Below are positions 24,134 through 33,448 of a DNA stretch of 64,000 bases, piece after piece. This DNA is from Micromonospora tarapacensis (GTDB taxonomy: Bacteria > Actinomycetota > Actinomycetes > Mycobacteriales > Micromonosporaceae), in contig NZ_JAHCDI010000004.1 of assembly GCF_019697375.1 (NCBI RefSeq), forward strand, positions 2,653,324 through 2,717,323, written 5' to 3'. How positions within the stretch are numbered: the stretch's first letter is position 1; each line of letters opens with the position of its first letter. The notes under the pieces were generated by a model. The model was given only the letters and a program-made list of their open reading frames with translations. It searched no databases and was not told the origin of the DNA. Made by a program: the position numbers and the translations under genes.

Positions 24134-25714
24134 TCAGGCGATGTCATAGCGAAAGTCCGCAGGACGGGCCCGTTCGTGGCCGAGCAGCATGATCAGCAGG
24201 GGCGCCTCGCCGGTAGCGCCGAGGTCGAGCTCCTCGATGAAGGAGATGTTGTCGAAGCCGAGGGCCACGCCGCCGCCGACGTCCAGTGCCGACGCCGCGG
24301 TGTAGAAGTTCTGTGCGACGGCGCCGATCGTGGCGTTGACCAGGCGGTAGCCGCGATCCCCGACGGCATCGAGCACCGCTGTCGTACGCACGGTCGGCAC
24401 GATCACCACGCCGGCCTGCTCCAGGTTGTAGTTGGACAGGAAGTAGTTGCGCTGCAGGAACGGCCCGGGCCGGCCCGCCTTGACCAGGTACAGGGCGTGT
24501 CCGTCCGGGTCGTACTCGTACGCCCCCGGGGGCACGCCGTCGACGTGGTTGACGAAGGCGTAGAGCTTCGCCAGTCGGGCTGCTCCGGCCCCGCTCGACG
24601 CATCGGTGAACGGCGTGCAAGCGCTCGCGGCCAGCCCGGTGCCGAGCTGCGCGGCGGTCAGTGGCACCTTCGCGTCGAAGCGGCCGAAGCTGCTGCGCCG
24701 ACGGCGCAGCGCGGTGCGCACCGGAACATCGAGCGCGAGTGGGGGCGGCAGCTCGACCCGCGCGCGGCCCGGCTGCGGCGGATGGGCCGCCGCGGCCACC
24801 AGTTGCCCGGGTGCGGGTGCCACGGTCGCACCCTGCACCGTCCCGGCGTGAATCTTGGTCATCGTGTCGAAGGTCAGGACGGTCCGGGACCGCTCCTGGT
24901 CGCGGTGGCGCACCGACACCCGCGCCGGCGCGCTGCCGGGCCGTCGCGCCGAGTCCCAGGCCAGCGGTACGACGGCGAAGATGCCCTCTTCCTCGTTCGC
25001 CACGCCCAGCAGCTCGGCGATCCGCGGCTCGTCGAACCAGAGCTCCGGCTCCACCACGCGACCCCGGGCACCGGCCCACAGCCGCCAGGTCTGCACGATC
25101 GTGCCGATGTCCATGGTGACCGCGTGGAACGAGAAGCTGTTGTACTTGAAGGCGTTCTGCCAGTACTTGACGCCGAGTAGGAGGAACTGGTCGTCGTCCT
25201 GGCCCGCGCGGGCGCCGAGCGCCTCGCGGACGACAGGTGTCACGTCGCCGGTGAGCAGGCGCTGCATCGCATGGTGCTTCGTTGAATAGTGGTAGACGCC
25301 CGGCGGCATCGGGCCACTCGGCCCGCAGACCCAGTAGACGCTCACCGGGTAGAGGCCACCGCCCGACGCGGTGCCACGGTTCCAGTTCGCCGTGGTGTAC
25401 GTCGGCAACGCACGCAGGTCGGTGTTGGCCTGGACGCCGAGGCGACGGCCGACCAACCCGTACGAATCGTGCAGCATCGCGCCGAGGAACGGCAGGTCGA
25501 AGGGGCGTGCCGCGTCCCGCTGCGCGCCGTCGAGCCCGTCCTGGACGGTGGCGTCCCCGGGTGGGCTCCCGTCGTGCAGGGGGAAGGTCTCGACGCCGGG
25601 GAAGTACTTCCCCTTGCGCGGCTGGTCGGGCCAGTTTGGGACGAATTCCTTCGGCTCCATCAGGACACGGCCGCGGTGCATGATGGCGGTCGCGTACTCA
25701 TATGCGTAACCCAT
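24134..25714 (-). CDS. SagB-type azoline dehydrogenase (nitroreductase family)
   Basis: FMN-dependent enzyme that oxidises azolines to thiazoles/oxazoles. 526 residues from ATG 25714, with AAGGA 6 nt upstream; the frame runs open to 27025 but that part is shadow over YcaO 2. The family signature TASGGGLYPVSVYWV lies near residue 115, with HDSYGLVGRRLGVQANTDL before it. A second nitroreductase-like half has RRRSSFGRFDAKVPLTAAQL and VNATIGAVAQNFYTAASALD. Two tandem halves are usual for thiopeptide-cluster dehydrogenases. It lies between YcaO 2 and the dehydratase. The start is 36 bp downstream of the YcaO 2 stop, so the genes probably share a transcript. Confidence 0.85.
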   Translation of the reverse strand: MGYAYEYATAIMHRGRVLMEPKEFVPNWPDQPRKGKYFPGVETFPLHDGSPPGDATVQDGLDGAQRDAARPFDLPFLGAMLHDSYGLVGRRLGVQANTDLRALPTYTTANWNRGTASGGGLYPVSVYWVCGPSGPMPPGVYHYSTKHHAMQRLLTGDVTPVVREALGARAGQDDDQFLLLGVKYWQNAFKYNSFSFHAVTMDIGTIVQTWRLWAGARGRVVEPELWFDEPRIAELLGVANEEEGIFAVVPLAWDSARRPGSAPARVSVRHRDQERSRTVLTFDTMTKIHAGTVQGATVAPAPGQLVAAAAHPPQPGRARVELPPPLALDVPVRTALRRRRSSFGRFDAKVPLTAAQLGTGLAASACTPFTDASSGAGAARLAKLYAFVNHVDGVPPGAYEYDPDGHALYLVKAGRPGPFLQRNYFLSNYNLEQAGVVIVPTVRTTAVLDAVGDRGYRLVNATIGAVAQNFYTAASALDVGGGVALGFDNISFIEELDLGATGEAPLLIMLLGHERARPADFRYDIA

Positions 25715-25749
25715 GTCGGTCCTTGTCTGTCGCGTGGTGGCTCGCGCAC

Positions 25750-27666
25750 TCACGGGAACGGATGCGGGACGAGGTGCAGGTCCGCGACCTCGAGGTCGTG
25801 ATCCCGCAGGCCGGCGGCGGCAGGTGCGGCGCGCATACGCGGCAGGTGCGGCGCGCGCTGCCGGTCCCAGCCGAAGTCGATCGGCAGGAGCCCGGGCGCC
25901 AGGACGCTCACCGTGTGCAGGCCCAGGTCCCGCTGCTCGGGCAGCGTCTGGTCGACCACCACCACGTCGAAACCCTGCGCGGCGACGTCGGCCACGCAGC
26001 GCCGCAGGTCCACGGCGAGGTCGTCGGAGAGCAATTCGGCGCGGTCGGCGGCCGGGTAGACCTCGGACACGGCCCGGGACTCCCGAGGGGCCACGAAGAA
26101 CGCCGCGTGCTCGGCCATCTCGGGCAGGCCGTACACGAGCGGGTGGTCGTGCAGCGCCTGGACGTTGGCGAAGTCGGCGACCATCGTCCGATAGCGCGCC
26201 TCCTCCCGCTCGGTGCGGCTGCGCAGGTTGACCGAATCGGTGGCGATCTCGCAGAGGGCCGCCGCCATCGCCGTCTCCGGGTCGAGGCTCGCGCCGGCCC
26301 CGAAGCAGATGGCGCCCAGGCCGCCGCCGATGCGGGTCGCCACCCCGACGACGACCGGGATGCCGAAGGTGATCCGGGCGTCGAAGAACCGGGCCCGGTA
26401 TCCGCACATCTCCAGTCGGTCGACCATCCACCGGGTCTCGGTGCGGGCACTCGTCCGTGGGTCGATCTCCGGCAGGGTCTTCCGGCCGTACCAGGAGAGC
26501 AGGAACGCGTCGCGCTCGACGACCTCCATCAGGCCGTGGTAGATCGCCTCCTCGGCGCTGCCGCCCGACGCACAGCCGTTCGAACTCTCCTGCACGAACC
26601 GGTTCTCCAGCCCCGGCGCGTGGTAGTAGGCCAGGATCTCCGGCACCAGCACCGGCCGGTCGTCGCGCAGCGAGTGACCCCAGACCCACGGGATCGGCCG
26701 ATCCGGCGCGAACGGTGTCACCCGTGGGTTCGCCGCGTAGAACGCGTCCGAGTAGAGACCGCAGACCCGCGGGTCGACCGCCGCGTCGCCGAGTTCGTCG
26801 TACGACGCCGACACCACGGTCCGTTTGGCCTTGGCGCGCATGCCGGCGATCCGTTCGAGCCCTTCCAGGACGCCGATCCGGGCGCTGCGGGCATAGCTCT
26901 CGGCGTGCCCACCCCAGTAGGTCTCCCGCAGGTAGCTGCCCGAACGCAGCAGGAATCCGCCGCTGACCGCCGAGGTGGAGGGCGACACCGGGTCGTAGGC
27001 GACCAGGGGACCGACCGGCCCGCACAGCGGGTTCGCGAACGCCTCCACCGTGAACGGGTAGTCGTCGACCGACCGCAGCCGAAACGAGTCGGGCGCTGAC
27101 TTACGGGTGCTCCCGATGGTCGGGCGAGCGGCCTCCGGGGTGTCCGGCACGCTGCGGCCGCAGGACGGGCACTCGGCGTCCGGCACCACCGGGTAGCGGC
27201 GTACCGCCAGCACGGTGAGGTCGACCACGTACACCGCGGCGTACGCGTCCCGGGCCGTCGTCGGGCCGGCCGCACGATCGAGATGCGCGTCGACGAGCGC
27301 CGCGATGGCGTCGCCGTTGAAGGCCAACCGGAATGGTGACGGCCCGGCCTGCCGGGTCGGGCCGCCCAACTCCAGGGCGTCACGCAGGGAGCGCTGCCGA
27401 ACCGCCTGCCACCGCCGGGCCAGGCACCGGGGGCACGCCGGGTGTTCGGCGTTGCCCTCGAACGGCCCGACGAGGGCGTACTGGCCGTACAGGTGCACGG
27501 TCACCGACGCCGCTTCCGGGCCGTTCGACACGGCCAGTTCATCGCGTACGCCGAGCGGCGCGACCGAGACCGTCAGGTCCCCGCCGAGTCGCCTGCGCAG
27601 CCACTTTTCGAGCTCGGCGCAGTCGAGCGCCCAGTGCTCCGGGGAGGCGACGAGGTCAGGCCGCAT
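25750..27666 (-). CDS. YcaO cyclodehydratase 2 (azoline-forming, TOMM type)
   Basis: Second azoline synthetase of the cluster, 638 residues. ATG 27666 lies 11 bp inside the end of the ThiF-like gene, so the two are coupled. Same architecture as YcaO 1: cysteine pairs CPRC (about 78-81) and CPSC (about 166-169) in the N-terminal third, then SSNGCASGGSAEEAI and MEVVERDAFLLSWY in the ATP-binding YcaO domain, and the C-terminal PHPFP. Being adjacent to the ThiF-like partner, it is the likelier general cyclodehydratase. YcaO 1, at the operon end, may act on a subset of residues such as Ser/Thr. That division is inference. Confidence 0.88.
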   Translation of the reverse strand: MRPDLVASPEHWALDCAELEKWLRRRLGGDLTVSVAPLGVRDELAVSNGPEAASVTVHLYGQYALVGPFEGNAEHPACPRCLARRWQAVRQRSLRDALELGGPTRQAGPSPFRLAFNGDAIAALVDAHLDRAAGPTTARDAYAAVYVVDLTVLAVRRYPVVPDAECPSCGRSVPDTPEAARPTIGSTRKSAPDSFRLRSVDDYPFTVEAFANPLCGPVGPLVAYDPVSPSTSAVSGGFLLRSGSYLRETYWGGHAESYARSARIGVLEGLERIAGMRAKAKRTVVSASYDELGDAAVDPRVCGLYSDAFYAANPRVTPFAPDRPIPWVWGHSLRDDRPVLVPEILAYYHAPGLENRFVQESSNGCASGGSAEEAIYHGLMEVVERDAFLLSWYGRKTLPEIDPRTSARTETRWMVDRLEMCGYRARFFDARITFGIPVVVGVATRIGGGLGAICFGAGASLDPETAMAAALCEIATDSVNLRSRTEREEARYRTMVADFANVQALHDHPLVYGLPEMAEHAAFFVAPRESRAVSEVYPAADRAELLSDDLAVDLRRCVADVAAQGFDVVVVDQTLPEQRDLGLHTVSVLAPGLLPIDFGWDRQRAPHLPRMRAAPAAAGLRDHDLEVADLHLVPHPFP

Positions 27667-29836
27667 GGACCGAACCGCCCGTCAACACGATCCGGGCCGT
27701 GTGGAGGCCACCGGCGAGCAGGTCCGGCGGGGTGGTGCGGATCAGCAGCACGTCGCCGCCCGCGTTGCGGACCCCGTCGAGCAGGTCGTCCCACGTGACG
27801 TCCGGTACGTCGGCCGGGGCGCCGGTCACCGCGAGCACGGCCGGGTCGAAATCGGCGACCAGGTCGTCTCCCGGGTCGACGTCGGCGTCGCGTTCCCGGC
27901 CCAGCTGCACCCGGCCGAGCAGGTCTCGCACGGCGGTCATCACGGCGGCGTTCCAGGTCAGCTCACTCCCGGCCGCCCACAGGACGCCCCCGGTCCGCGG
28001 GTCGGTGGCGTGGGCGATTGCCACGGGCGAGGTGCCGAACCGTCCGCCGCGCAGGTTCAGCACGGTGACATCCACCCCGGCGTTCGCCGCGGACCGGCGC
28101 AGGAAGACGATCTCCGGGTTGTCGATGTCGGAGAGCTGCGCCGGGGCCACCTCGGCGTGGCCACGGAGTGCGTCGATGATCCGGGTGTACGCGACGGCCG
28201 ACAGCAAGCCCCGCGCGGCGGCTTCGGCTGGGGATGTCCCCGCCCCGGCACCCGCCGAGGTGGCGATGACCGGCCGGTGGGCGTTGTGCTCGCCGAACGG
28301 CCGGACCGCGGCGGCCGGCACTCCGATCTCCTCCTTCGTGAGCAGCGACGTCGCCGTCACGACCGGCCCGGTTGCGGGTGCCGTGCCGCTGGACGTGACG
28401 ATCTCGGCGACCGGCACCGTCCGGTCCGGCGCGGCCTGTTCGGCGGGTAGGGGGACACCGTGGTCCACGTAGCTGACCGCGGCCGTGCGCAGGGCTGCGA
28501 GCCGGGCGCCGGCCAGGGTGTGCAGGTCGAACGTCGCCACCTCCCGGGTGCGCCCCGGGCCGGGCGAGAATCGCAGGGTGCTCACCTTCAGCGGGGTCTG
28601 GGTCCACTGCTCGTCGCTGAACTCGGCGAAGACGCCGACATGGGGGTGGATCAGCACCTCGCGGTTGGTCAACTCGGCCAGCAGCTCCGACGCCTCGACC
28701 TGCGCCTCGACGATCCGGGTCTGCCCGATGGCGAGGTCCGTCGTGACCGGCTCGTCGAGCACCGCGTCGCCGGAGCAGAACCCACAGGCCGGGTGCGGCA
28801 GCAGCGGCTCGGTGACCACGTCGAGCGACTCGAGGTCCTGGATGATGACGCTGCCGGCCGTCTCCGCCGGTAGGGCGCCGGTCAGGGTCCGGAACACCTC
28901 GTACCCGAGGAGGTTCCCGATCATCGCGGCGAGCGGCCGGCCCATCGCGGCGTCCCGGCGGGCCGTGGCGAGGGAGACGCCCTGCCACAGGTCGGCGGCG
29001 GCCGCCGGGTCGCCGTTGGCGGCGAGGCGCAGTGCGGCGCAGAGCCAGCAGCCGGTACTGCCGGCCGTCATGTGCGGGCCGATCACGGCACGCCGGCCGA
29101 ACGTCCACGCGGTGAGCAGGTGACGCCCGGCCGGCACCCGCTCGCTCAGCAGGTCCAGCGTCTGTCGGGCGCCGGCGGACCCGCCGGTCACGACGACGAC
29201 GTCGTACGCCGCGAGTTCGTCCCAGGTGTAGCGGGGGCCGGCTGCCGGGACGACCTCGATGTCGACCGGGCAGCCCTCGTCGGTGAGCGCCCGCACCTCG
29301 GCCCGCACCTCGGCGAGCCGGTTGTCGGGATGGTCCAGGCTCGGCATGATGCCGATGCCCGCCGACCCGTTGCGCACCAGACTTAGGACGCACCATCGTG
29401 CCACCAGGTCGTCGCCCAAGACCGCCACCCGGGCATCGCGGAACGTCATGAACCGGGCATCCGCGCCGTCGGCGTAGTGATCCACGTACGCGATCTGCGG
29501 CGCGAACCGCCCGGCGACCGCCACCTGTCCCACGCCGGTGGCCCGGGTTGCCAGCGGCACGTCGCGGGCGAAGCCACGCTCGTACAGCGTCCCGACCAGG
29601 TTGGCGACCATGGCCCGCTGCTCCGCGCCGAGCGCCGCGCCGAGGTCCGCCATCTGGTGGTCGCCGGTGAGGTACGGGACGATCAGGGTGGCCAGCCGGT
29701 ACGCGCTCCGGCCGGTCAACTGGAAGCCGCCGAGGGAGTTGTGGAAGAGGACGCCGTCCGGCGTCTGGGTGTAGAGAACGTCCCGGCGGATGCGTGGCCG
29801 GGTCTGGGCGATGTCGTCGAAGGTCGCTGCGGCCAT
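27656..29836 (-). CDS. ThiF/E1-like TOMM partner protein (ocin-ThiF type)
   Basis: Leader-binding partner that presents the precursor to the YcaO enzyme. 726 residues from ATG 29836; the frame to 30043 overlaps the SARP gene and is shadow. The N-terminal ~90 residues look like a PqqD-type recognition element (LYTQTPDGVLFHNSLGGFQL). A Rossmann-like E1 core follows (RVAVLGDDLVARWCVLSLV, then YDVVVVTGGSAGARQTL), without an obvious ATP-binding GxGxxG. The paired cysteines GCWLC and ACGFC suit the structural zinc of this fold. The C-terminal third is a degenerate YcaO-like region similar to the product of 13803-14867. First enzyme gene after the regulator. Confidence 0.82.
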   Translation of the reverse strand: MAAATFDDIAQTRPRIRRDVLYTQTPDGVLFHNSLGGFQLTGRSAYRLATLIVPYLTGDHQMADLGAALGAEQRAMVANLVGTLYERGFARDVPLATRATGVGQVAVAGRFAPQIAYVDHYADGADARFMTFRDARVAVLGDDLVARWCVLSLVRNGSAGIGIMPSLDHPDNRLAEVRAEVRALTDEGCPVDIEVVPAAGPRYTWDELAAYDVVVVTGGSAGARQTLDLLSERVPAGRHLLTAWTFGRRAVIGPHMTAGSTGCWLCAALRLAANGDPAAAADLWQGVSLATARRDAAMGRPLAAMIGNLLGYEVFRTLTGALPAETAGSVIIQDLESLDVVTEPLLPHPACGFCSGDAVLDEPVTTDLAIGQTRIVEAQVEASELLAELTNREVLIHPHVGVFAEFSDEQWTQTPLKVSTLRFSPGPGRTREVATFDLHTLAGARLAALRTAAVSYVDHGVPLPAEQAAPDRTVPVAEIVTSSGTAPATGPVVTATSLLTKEEIGVPAAAVRPFGEHNAHRPVIATSAGAGAGTSPAEAAARGLLSAVAYTRIIDALRGHAEVAPAQLSDIDNPEIVFLRRSAANAGVDVTVLNLRGGRFGTSPVAIAHATDPRTGGVLWAAGSELTWNAAVMTAVRDLLGRVQLGRERDADVDPGDDLVADFDPAVLAVTGAPADVPDVTWDDLLDGVRNAGGDVLLIRTTPPDLLAGGLHTARIVLTGGSVHAA

Positions 29837-29900
29837 AGCGGAAGCACCTCTGTTTCTTGTGGATGACGGCAGACGCCGTCGGGACGGGGTGGACCGGCAG

Positions 29901-31703
29901 TCACGCCGCGAGAGCTGTGATCCGTTCGCCGTAGCCATCGACGGCGAAGGCCCGGACCAGTTCGTGCATGGTGTAGGTGCCGGAGCCGCCCTCAAGGGCG
30001 CCGGCGTCAGCCAGCAGGTCGAGGATCTGTCCGGTGGCGGCAACGGGCCGGTCGAGGACGCCGGCGAGGTCGGCGAGGGTCATAGATTCCGGGAACGAAC
30101 ATCGGGCGATCCGGACGAGCGCGTCGCTGAGCCGGGGATCGAGCTCGTCGAGCCAGGCCCCGAAGGTCCCGGTGATCGACATCCGCGGGTCGTCGATGAG
30201 GGACATCCGGGCAAAGCGGTCGCCCCGCAGCCAGGTGACACAGTCGGCGATCCGGGTTCGCGGGCGAACCTGCAATCGAGCCGCCATGATCCGCAGGGCT
30301 AGCGGGAAGTTCCCGCAGAGCGCCGCCAGCTGGTGCGCTGCGCCGGGTTCGGCTGCGGTCCGATCCGGTCCGAGTAGGACCGAGAGGAGTTCGAAAGCCT
30401 CGTCGTCGGTGAACGGGTCGAGCCGGTGCACCCGGCCACCGTGCGTCGCCACCAGGCCGGTGAGGCTCATCCGGCTGGTGATGAGCACCGAGTGTCCGCC
30501 GTCGAGCGACAACACCCCGCGGATCTGCTCGGCGTCGAGCACGTCGTCCAGGATGAGCAAGGCCGGGTCGGCCGCCCCGGCAACCTGGAGCCGCACCAGC
30601 TCGGCGGTCAGCTCCACGGGCGTCCGGGCCGTACCGTCGGGCCGGCGCATTCGGAGCGTGGCGTGGCCTGCCACGGACCTGGCCCGGAGTTGGTCCGCGA
30701 CGTGTAGCGCCAGCGCGGTCTTGCCGATGCCCGGTGCGCCGGTCAGCACGACCGTGCGCGGGCCCGGCCGATCGTCGCCGAGCCACCCGGTCAGCAGTGC
30801 GACATCCGCCGCCCGCCCAGTGAAGTCGCTGGTCGCCATCGGCGGAGGTGGCTCCTCCGTCCTCGCCGCGCCACCGGTGGTGATCGGGGCATCGTTGGCC
30901 GCGCCGACGGGCGTCAACTCGTCACCGCGCAGAATCGCGGCCTCCAGCCGTTGCAGCGACGGGCCTGGGTCCAGGCCCAACTCGTCGAGGAGGTACCGCT
31001 TGACGTTGCGGTACTCGACCAACGCCTCGGTCTGCCGGCCGGTGCGGTACAGCGCCTCGATGAGCTGCTCCGCGAAGCGCTCGTGCCCCGGATGCGAGCG
31101 GGCGGCTCGCCACAGGTCGGGCAGCACCTCCCGGCAGCGGCCGAGCACCAACTTGAGGTCGTGCACCCGTTCGGACGCCCGCAGCCACTCCTCCGTCAGC
31201 CGCGGCGCCTCGTCCCGGCACAGCGCGTCGGACGGCACATTGGCCAGCAGCGCGCCGCGCCACAGCCCCAGGCCCTCCGTCAGGAGGTGCAGCTCGGACT
31301 CGGGATCCGTCTCGTTCTCGGCCCTGCCCACCAATTGGCGAAACCGCAGCAGGTCGAGCGTCTCGGCGTCCGCGACGATGCGGTAGCCGCCCGGAACTGA
31401 CTCGATCACGTTGCCGGCGATGCCGTGCTTGGCGAAGAGTCGCCGCAGGCGAAGGACGCAGGTCTGGAGCGCGGCCTTGGCCGACGCCGGCTGTTGCTCG
31501 CCCCAGATCGCGCCGAGCAACGAGTTGATCGACACCACCGCGTTGGGGCGAAGCAGCAGGGCCGCCAACAGAGTGGTCGGCTTGGATGGCGGGAGCACGG
31601 CGACGTCACGCCCGTTGGTCAGGTTCAGCGTGCCTAGGATTTGAAAACTCATGCGCCGAAATTGGGCTACGCCCACAGTTTCAACATTCGCGAGACTCGT
31701 CAT
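29901..31703 (-). CDS. SARP-type pathway regulator with NB-ARC ATPase domain
   Basis: Probable activator of the RiPP operon, which begins 64 bp downstream on the same strand. I prefer ATG 31703, with AGGAC 8 nt upstream; starts at 31763 and 31652 are in frame. Order of domains: OmpR-like winged helix (FQILGTLNLTNGRDVAVLPP, then TTLLAALLLRPNAVVSI), a bacterial transcriptional activation domain with TPR-like helices ending LGLDPGPSLQRLEAAIL (both together the SARP core), then a P-loop GAPGIGKTALALHVA and Walker B-like ALLILDDVLD of an NB-ARC ATPase, and a short C-terminal helical part. About 600 residues, shorter than AfsR, which has a long TPR tail. Confidence 0.87.
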   Translation of the reverse strand: MTSLANVETVGVAQFRRMSFQILGTLNLTNGRDVAVLPPSKPTTLLAALLLRPNAVVSINSLLGAIWGEQQPASAKAALQTCVLRLRRLFAKHGIAGNVIESVPGGYRIVADAETLDLLRFRQLVGRAENETDPESELHLLTEGLGLWRGALLANVPSDALCRDEAPRLTEEWLRASERVHDLKLVLGRCREVLPDLWRAARSHPGHERFAEQLIEALYRTGRQTEALVEYRNVKRYLLDELGLDPGPSLQRLEAAILRGDELTPVGAANDAPITTGGAARTEEPPPPMATSDFTGRAADVALLTGWLGDDRPGPRTVVLTGAPGIGKTALALHVADQLRARSVAGHATLRMRRPDGTARTPVELTAELVRLQVAGAADPALLILDDVLDAEQIRGVLSLDGGHSVLITSRMSLTGLVATHGGRVHRLDPFTDDEAFELLSVLLGPDRTAAEPGAAHQLAALCGNFPLALRIMAARLQVRPRTRIADCVTWLRGDRFARMSLIDDPRMSITGTFGAWLDELDPRLSDALVRIARCSFPESMTLADLAGVLDRPVAATGQILDLLADAGALEGGSGTYTMHELVRAFAVDGYGERITALAA

Positions 31704-31970
31704 TGCGTCGTCCTGCTCAACAGATACACACCGTTTCTCCCCCCACTCGACACCGATGACCATTGCGGGATGATTTCGACCGCGCTCCCCTCTTGCAGGA
31801 TTAGCGCTTTCGCTCTGCGGTGCTGTAACAAGTTTGTTGAGTTGGCAATAGGAGGGTCAAGGAACAACCGGCGGTAAGAAGCTGCATGGCAGCTTTCCCA
31901 CGAATGGCAGGGCAGCCTCGTCGAAGGATCGCCGCTGGTAGCGGGCGGTCGGCCGAGCCGCCATCCGCGG
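31704..31970. promoter_or_regulatory. Promoter region of the SARP-led RiPP operon
   Basis: A 267-bp gap of visibly lower GC upstream of the SARP gene and after the M20 stop. It contains AACAA-GT-TTGTT (31827-31838), a short palindrome that could be an operator. No clear sigma hexamers can be named. Confidence 0.4.
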
Positions 31971-33233
31971 TCACCGCCGCAGGTGGGCGAGCGCGGCGAG
32001 CGTCATCGCCGAGATGCCGGTCGGCAGGGCCAGCGCCACGTGCGGGGCGAACGCGGGAGAGTGGTTGGCGGGCACCGGGACCGTCGCGGCCGCCGACCAT
32101 TGGCGAGGGCTGGTGACGCCCAGCAGCCAGTAGACCGTCGGTATGCCCGAATGGCCGTGCACATCGCTGCCCTCGTCGCCGAAGAGCGGGAAATCCTCGG
32201 TCGCCATCGCTCGTGGCCAGGACGCGATCCGCGAGGCGCCAAAGGCGGCCTCGTGCGCCGCGCGGACCACGGCGGTCGCCGTGGCATCCGGCAGGTTCAC
32301 CGGCGAGGAGGAGACCGTACGGATCTCGGGATCGGAGTCCGCTCCGGAGGCCGCGCACTCGGCCCTGACAATCCGGGTGACCGCCGCGACCACCCGGTCC
32401 AGGGTGGCGGTGGCGAACGCGCGGATCGTCAACCCGATGACGGCCTCGGCGGGAATGACGTTGCCCGTCTCGCCGGCTCGCAGCGAGCCGACGGTGAGCA
32501 CGACCGGCTCAGCCGGGTCCACCTCCCGGGACACGACCGTCTGCAGTCGGAGCACGACGGCCGCGGCGATGACCACGGGGTCGATGGTGAGGTGCGGCGT
32601 CGCCGCGTGACCGCCCCGACCGAGAATCGTGATCTCCAGGGAGACGCTGCCGGCCATCACCGGGCCGGCGCCGAACGCCAGCATCCCCGCCGGAAAGGGC
32701 GCGCTGTGCTGAGCGAGGACGACATCGGGTCGTCCGGTCAGGTCGTACAGGCCCGCCGCCAGCATGGCGCGGGCCCCCTCCAGGGTCTCCTCAGCGGGTT
32801 GCCCGACGATGGCGAGCGTCCCACTCCATTGCTCGCGATCGGCGGCCAGCACGGTGGCGGCCCCGGCAAGACAGGCGAGGTGCAGGTCATGCCCGCAGGC
32901 ATGCATCACCGGCACCTCCCGGCCGGTGGGACCGGCGGCCACCTCCCCGCTCGCGTACGGCAGGCGGGTCTCCTCCTTGACCGGCAGCGCGTCGAGTTCG
33001 GCGCGGAGCAGGACTGTCGGGCCGACGCCGTTACGCAGGACGGCCACCACGCCGTGGCCCCCGACCTCGGTGGACACTCGATAGCCGTCACGGCGTAGCC
33101 GCTCGGCGAACTTGGCTGCCGTCCGCGCTTCCGCGCCAGACAGCTCGGGATGGGCATGCAGGTCGATGTAGAAGGCGGCGGCCTCCCGTGAGGCGACGCT
33201 CGGGCCAGACAGGGGCGCAGAGGCTGATTTCAT
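31971..33233 (-). CDS. M20-family amidohydrolase (HipO/AmaB-like)
   Basis: Zinc-dependent amidase/carboxypeptidase-like enzyme of 420 residues. ATG 33233 follows AAAGGA with an 8-nt gap. Family marks: DLHAHPELSG, RAELDALPVKEE, HACGHDLHLACL with metal ligands, GQPAEETLEGARAML with the catalytic Glu, and the dimerisation domain with GRGGHAATPHLTIDPV. No signal peptide. It shares strand and direction with the RiPP operon, 267 bp ahead of the SARP gene, and is divergent from the LuxR-tailed regulator. It could hydrolyse an amide during precursor trimming or detoxify the product. It could equally be a neighbour with an unrelated job. Confidence 0.82.
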   Translation of the reverse strand: MKSASAPLSGPSVASREAAAFYIDLHAHPELSGAEARTAAKFAERLRRDGYRVSTEVGGHGVVAVLRNGVGPTVLLRAELDALPVKEETRLPYASGEVAAGPTGREVPVMHACGHDLHLACLAGAATVLAADREQWSGTLAIVGQPAEETLEGARAMLAAGLYDLTGRPDVVLAQHSAPFPAGMLAFGAGPVMAGSVSLEITILGRGGHAATPHLTIDPVVIAAAVVLRLQTVVSREVDPAEPVVLTVGSLRAGETGNVIPAEAVIGLTIRAFATATLDRVVAAVTRIVRAECAASGADSDPEIRTVSSSPVNLPDATATAVVRAAHEAAFGASRIASWPRAMATEDFPLFGDEGSDVHGHSGIPTVYWLLGVTSPRQWSAAATVPVPANHSPAFAPHVALALPTGISAMTLAALAHLRR

Positions 33234-33448
33234 CCAGAAGTCCTTTCAGTACCGGCGTTTTCCCGGGGAACGTCGCCGAAAGAAGGTGACCACTTCCTGC
33301 CCTGTACGGAAAGAATTCCCCAAACGAGTCGTGCCATCGGCGGATGAGCGGAATTGCAGTGGTCGAACGGATCTTGCATCACCGCATGGCGGCTGATATC
33401 TTGCGGGTATTTCCATATGTTGAGCTGTCGGGGTGGTGAGGTGACCCG
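33234..33448. promoter_or_regulatory. Divergent promoter region, M20 gene and regulator
   Basis: A 215-bp intergenic region between two diverging starts, with a comparatively AT-rich centre (around 33385-33425). Such placement fits control of the amidohydrolase gene by the adjacent regulator. Confidence 0.45.

Noticed and set aside
24134..27025. A 963-residue dehydrogenase starting at 27025
   Set aside because: The N-terminal 437 residues are Arg/Gly-rich shadow over YcaO 2; ATG 25714 has a ribosome site and begins the family sequence.
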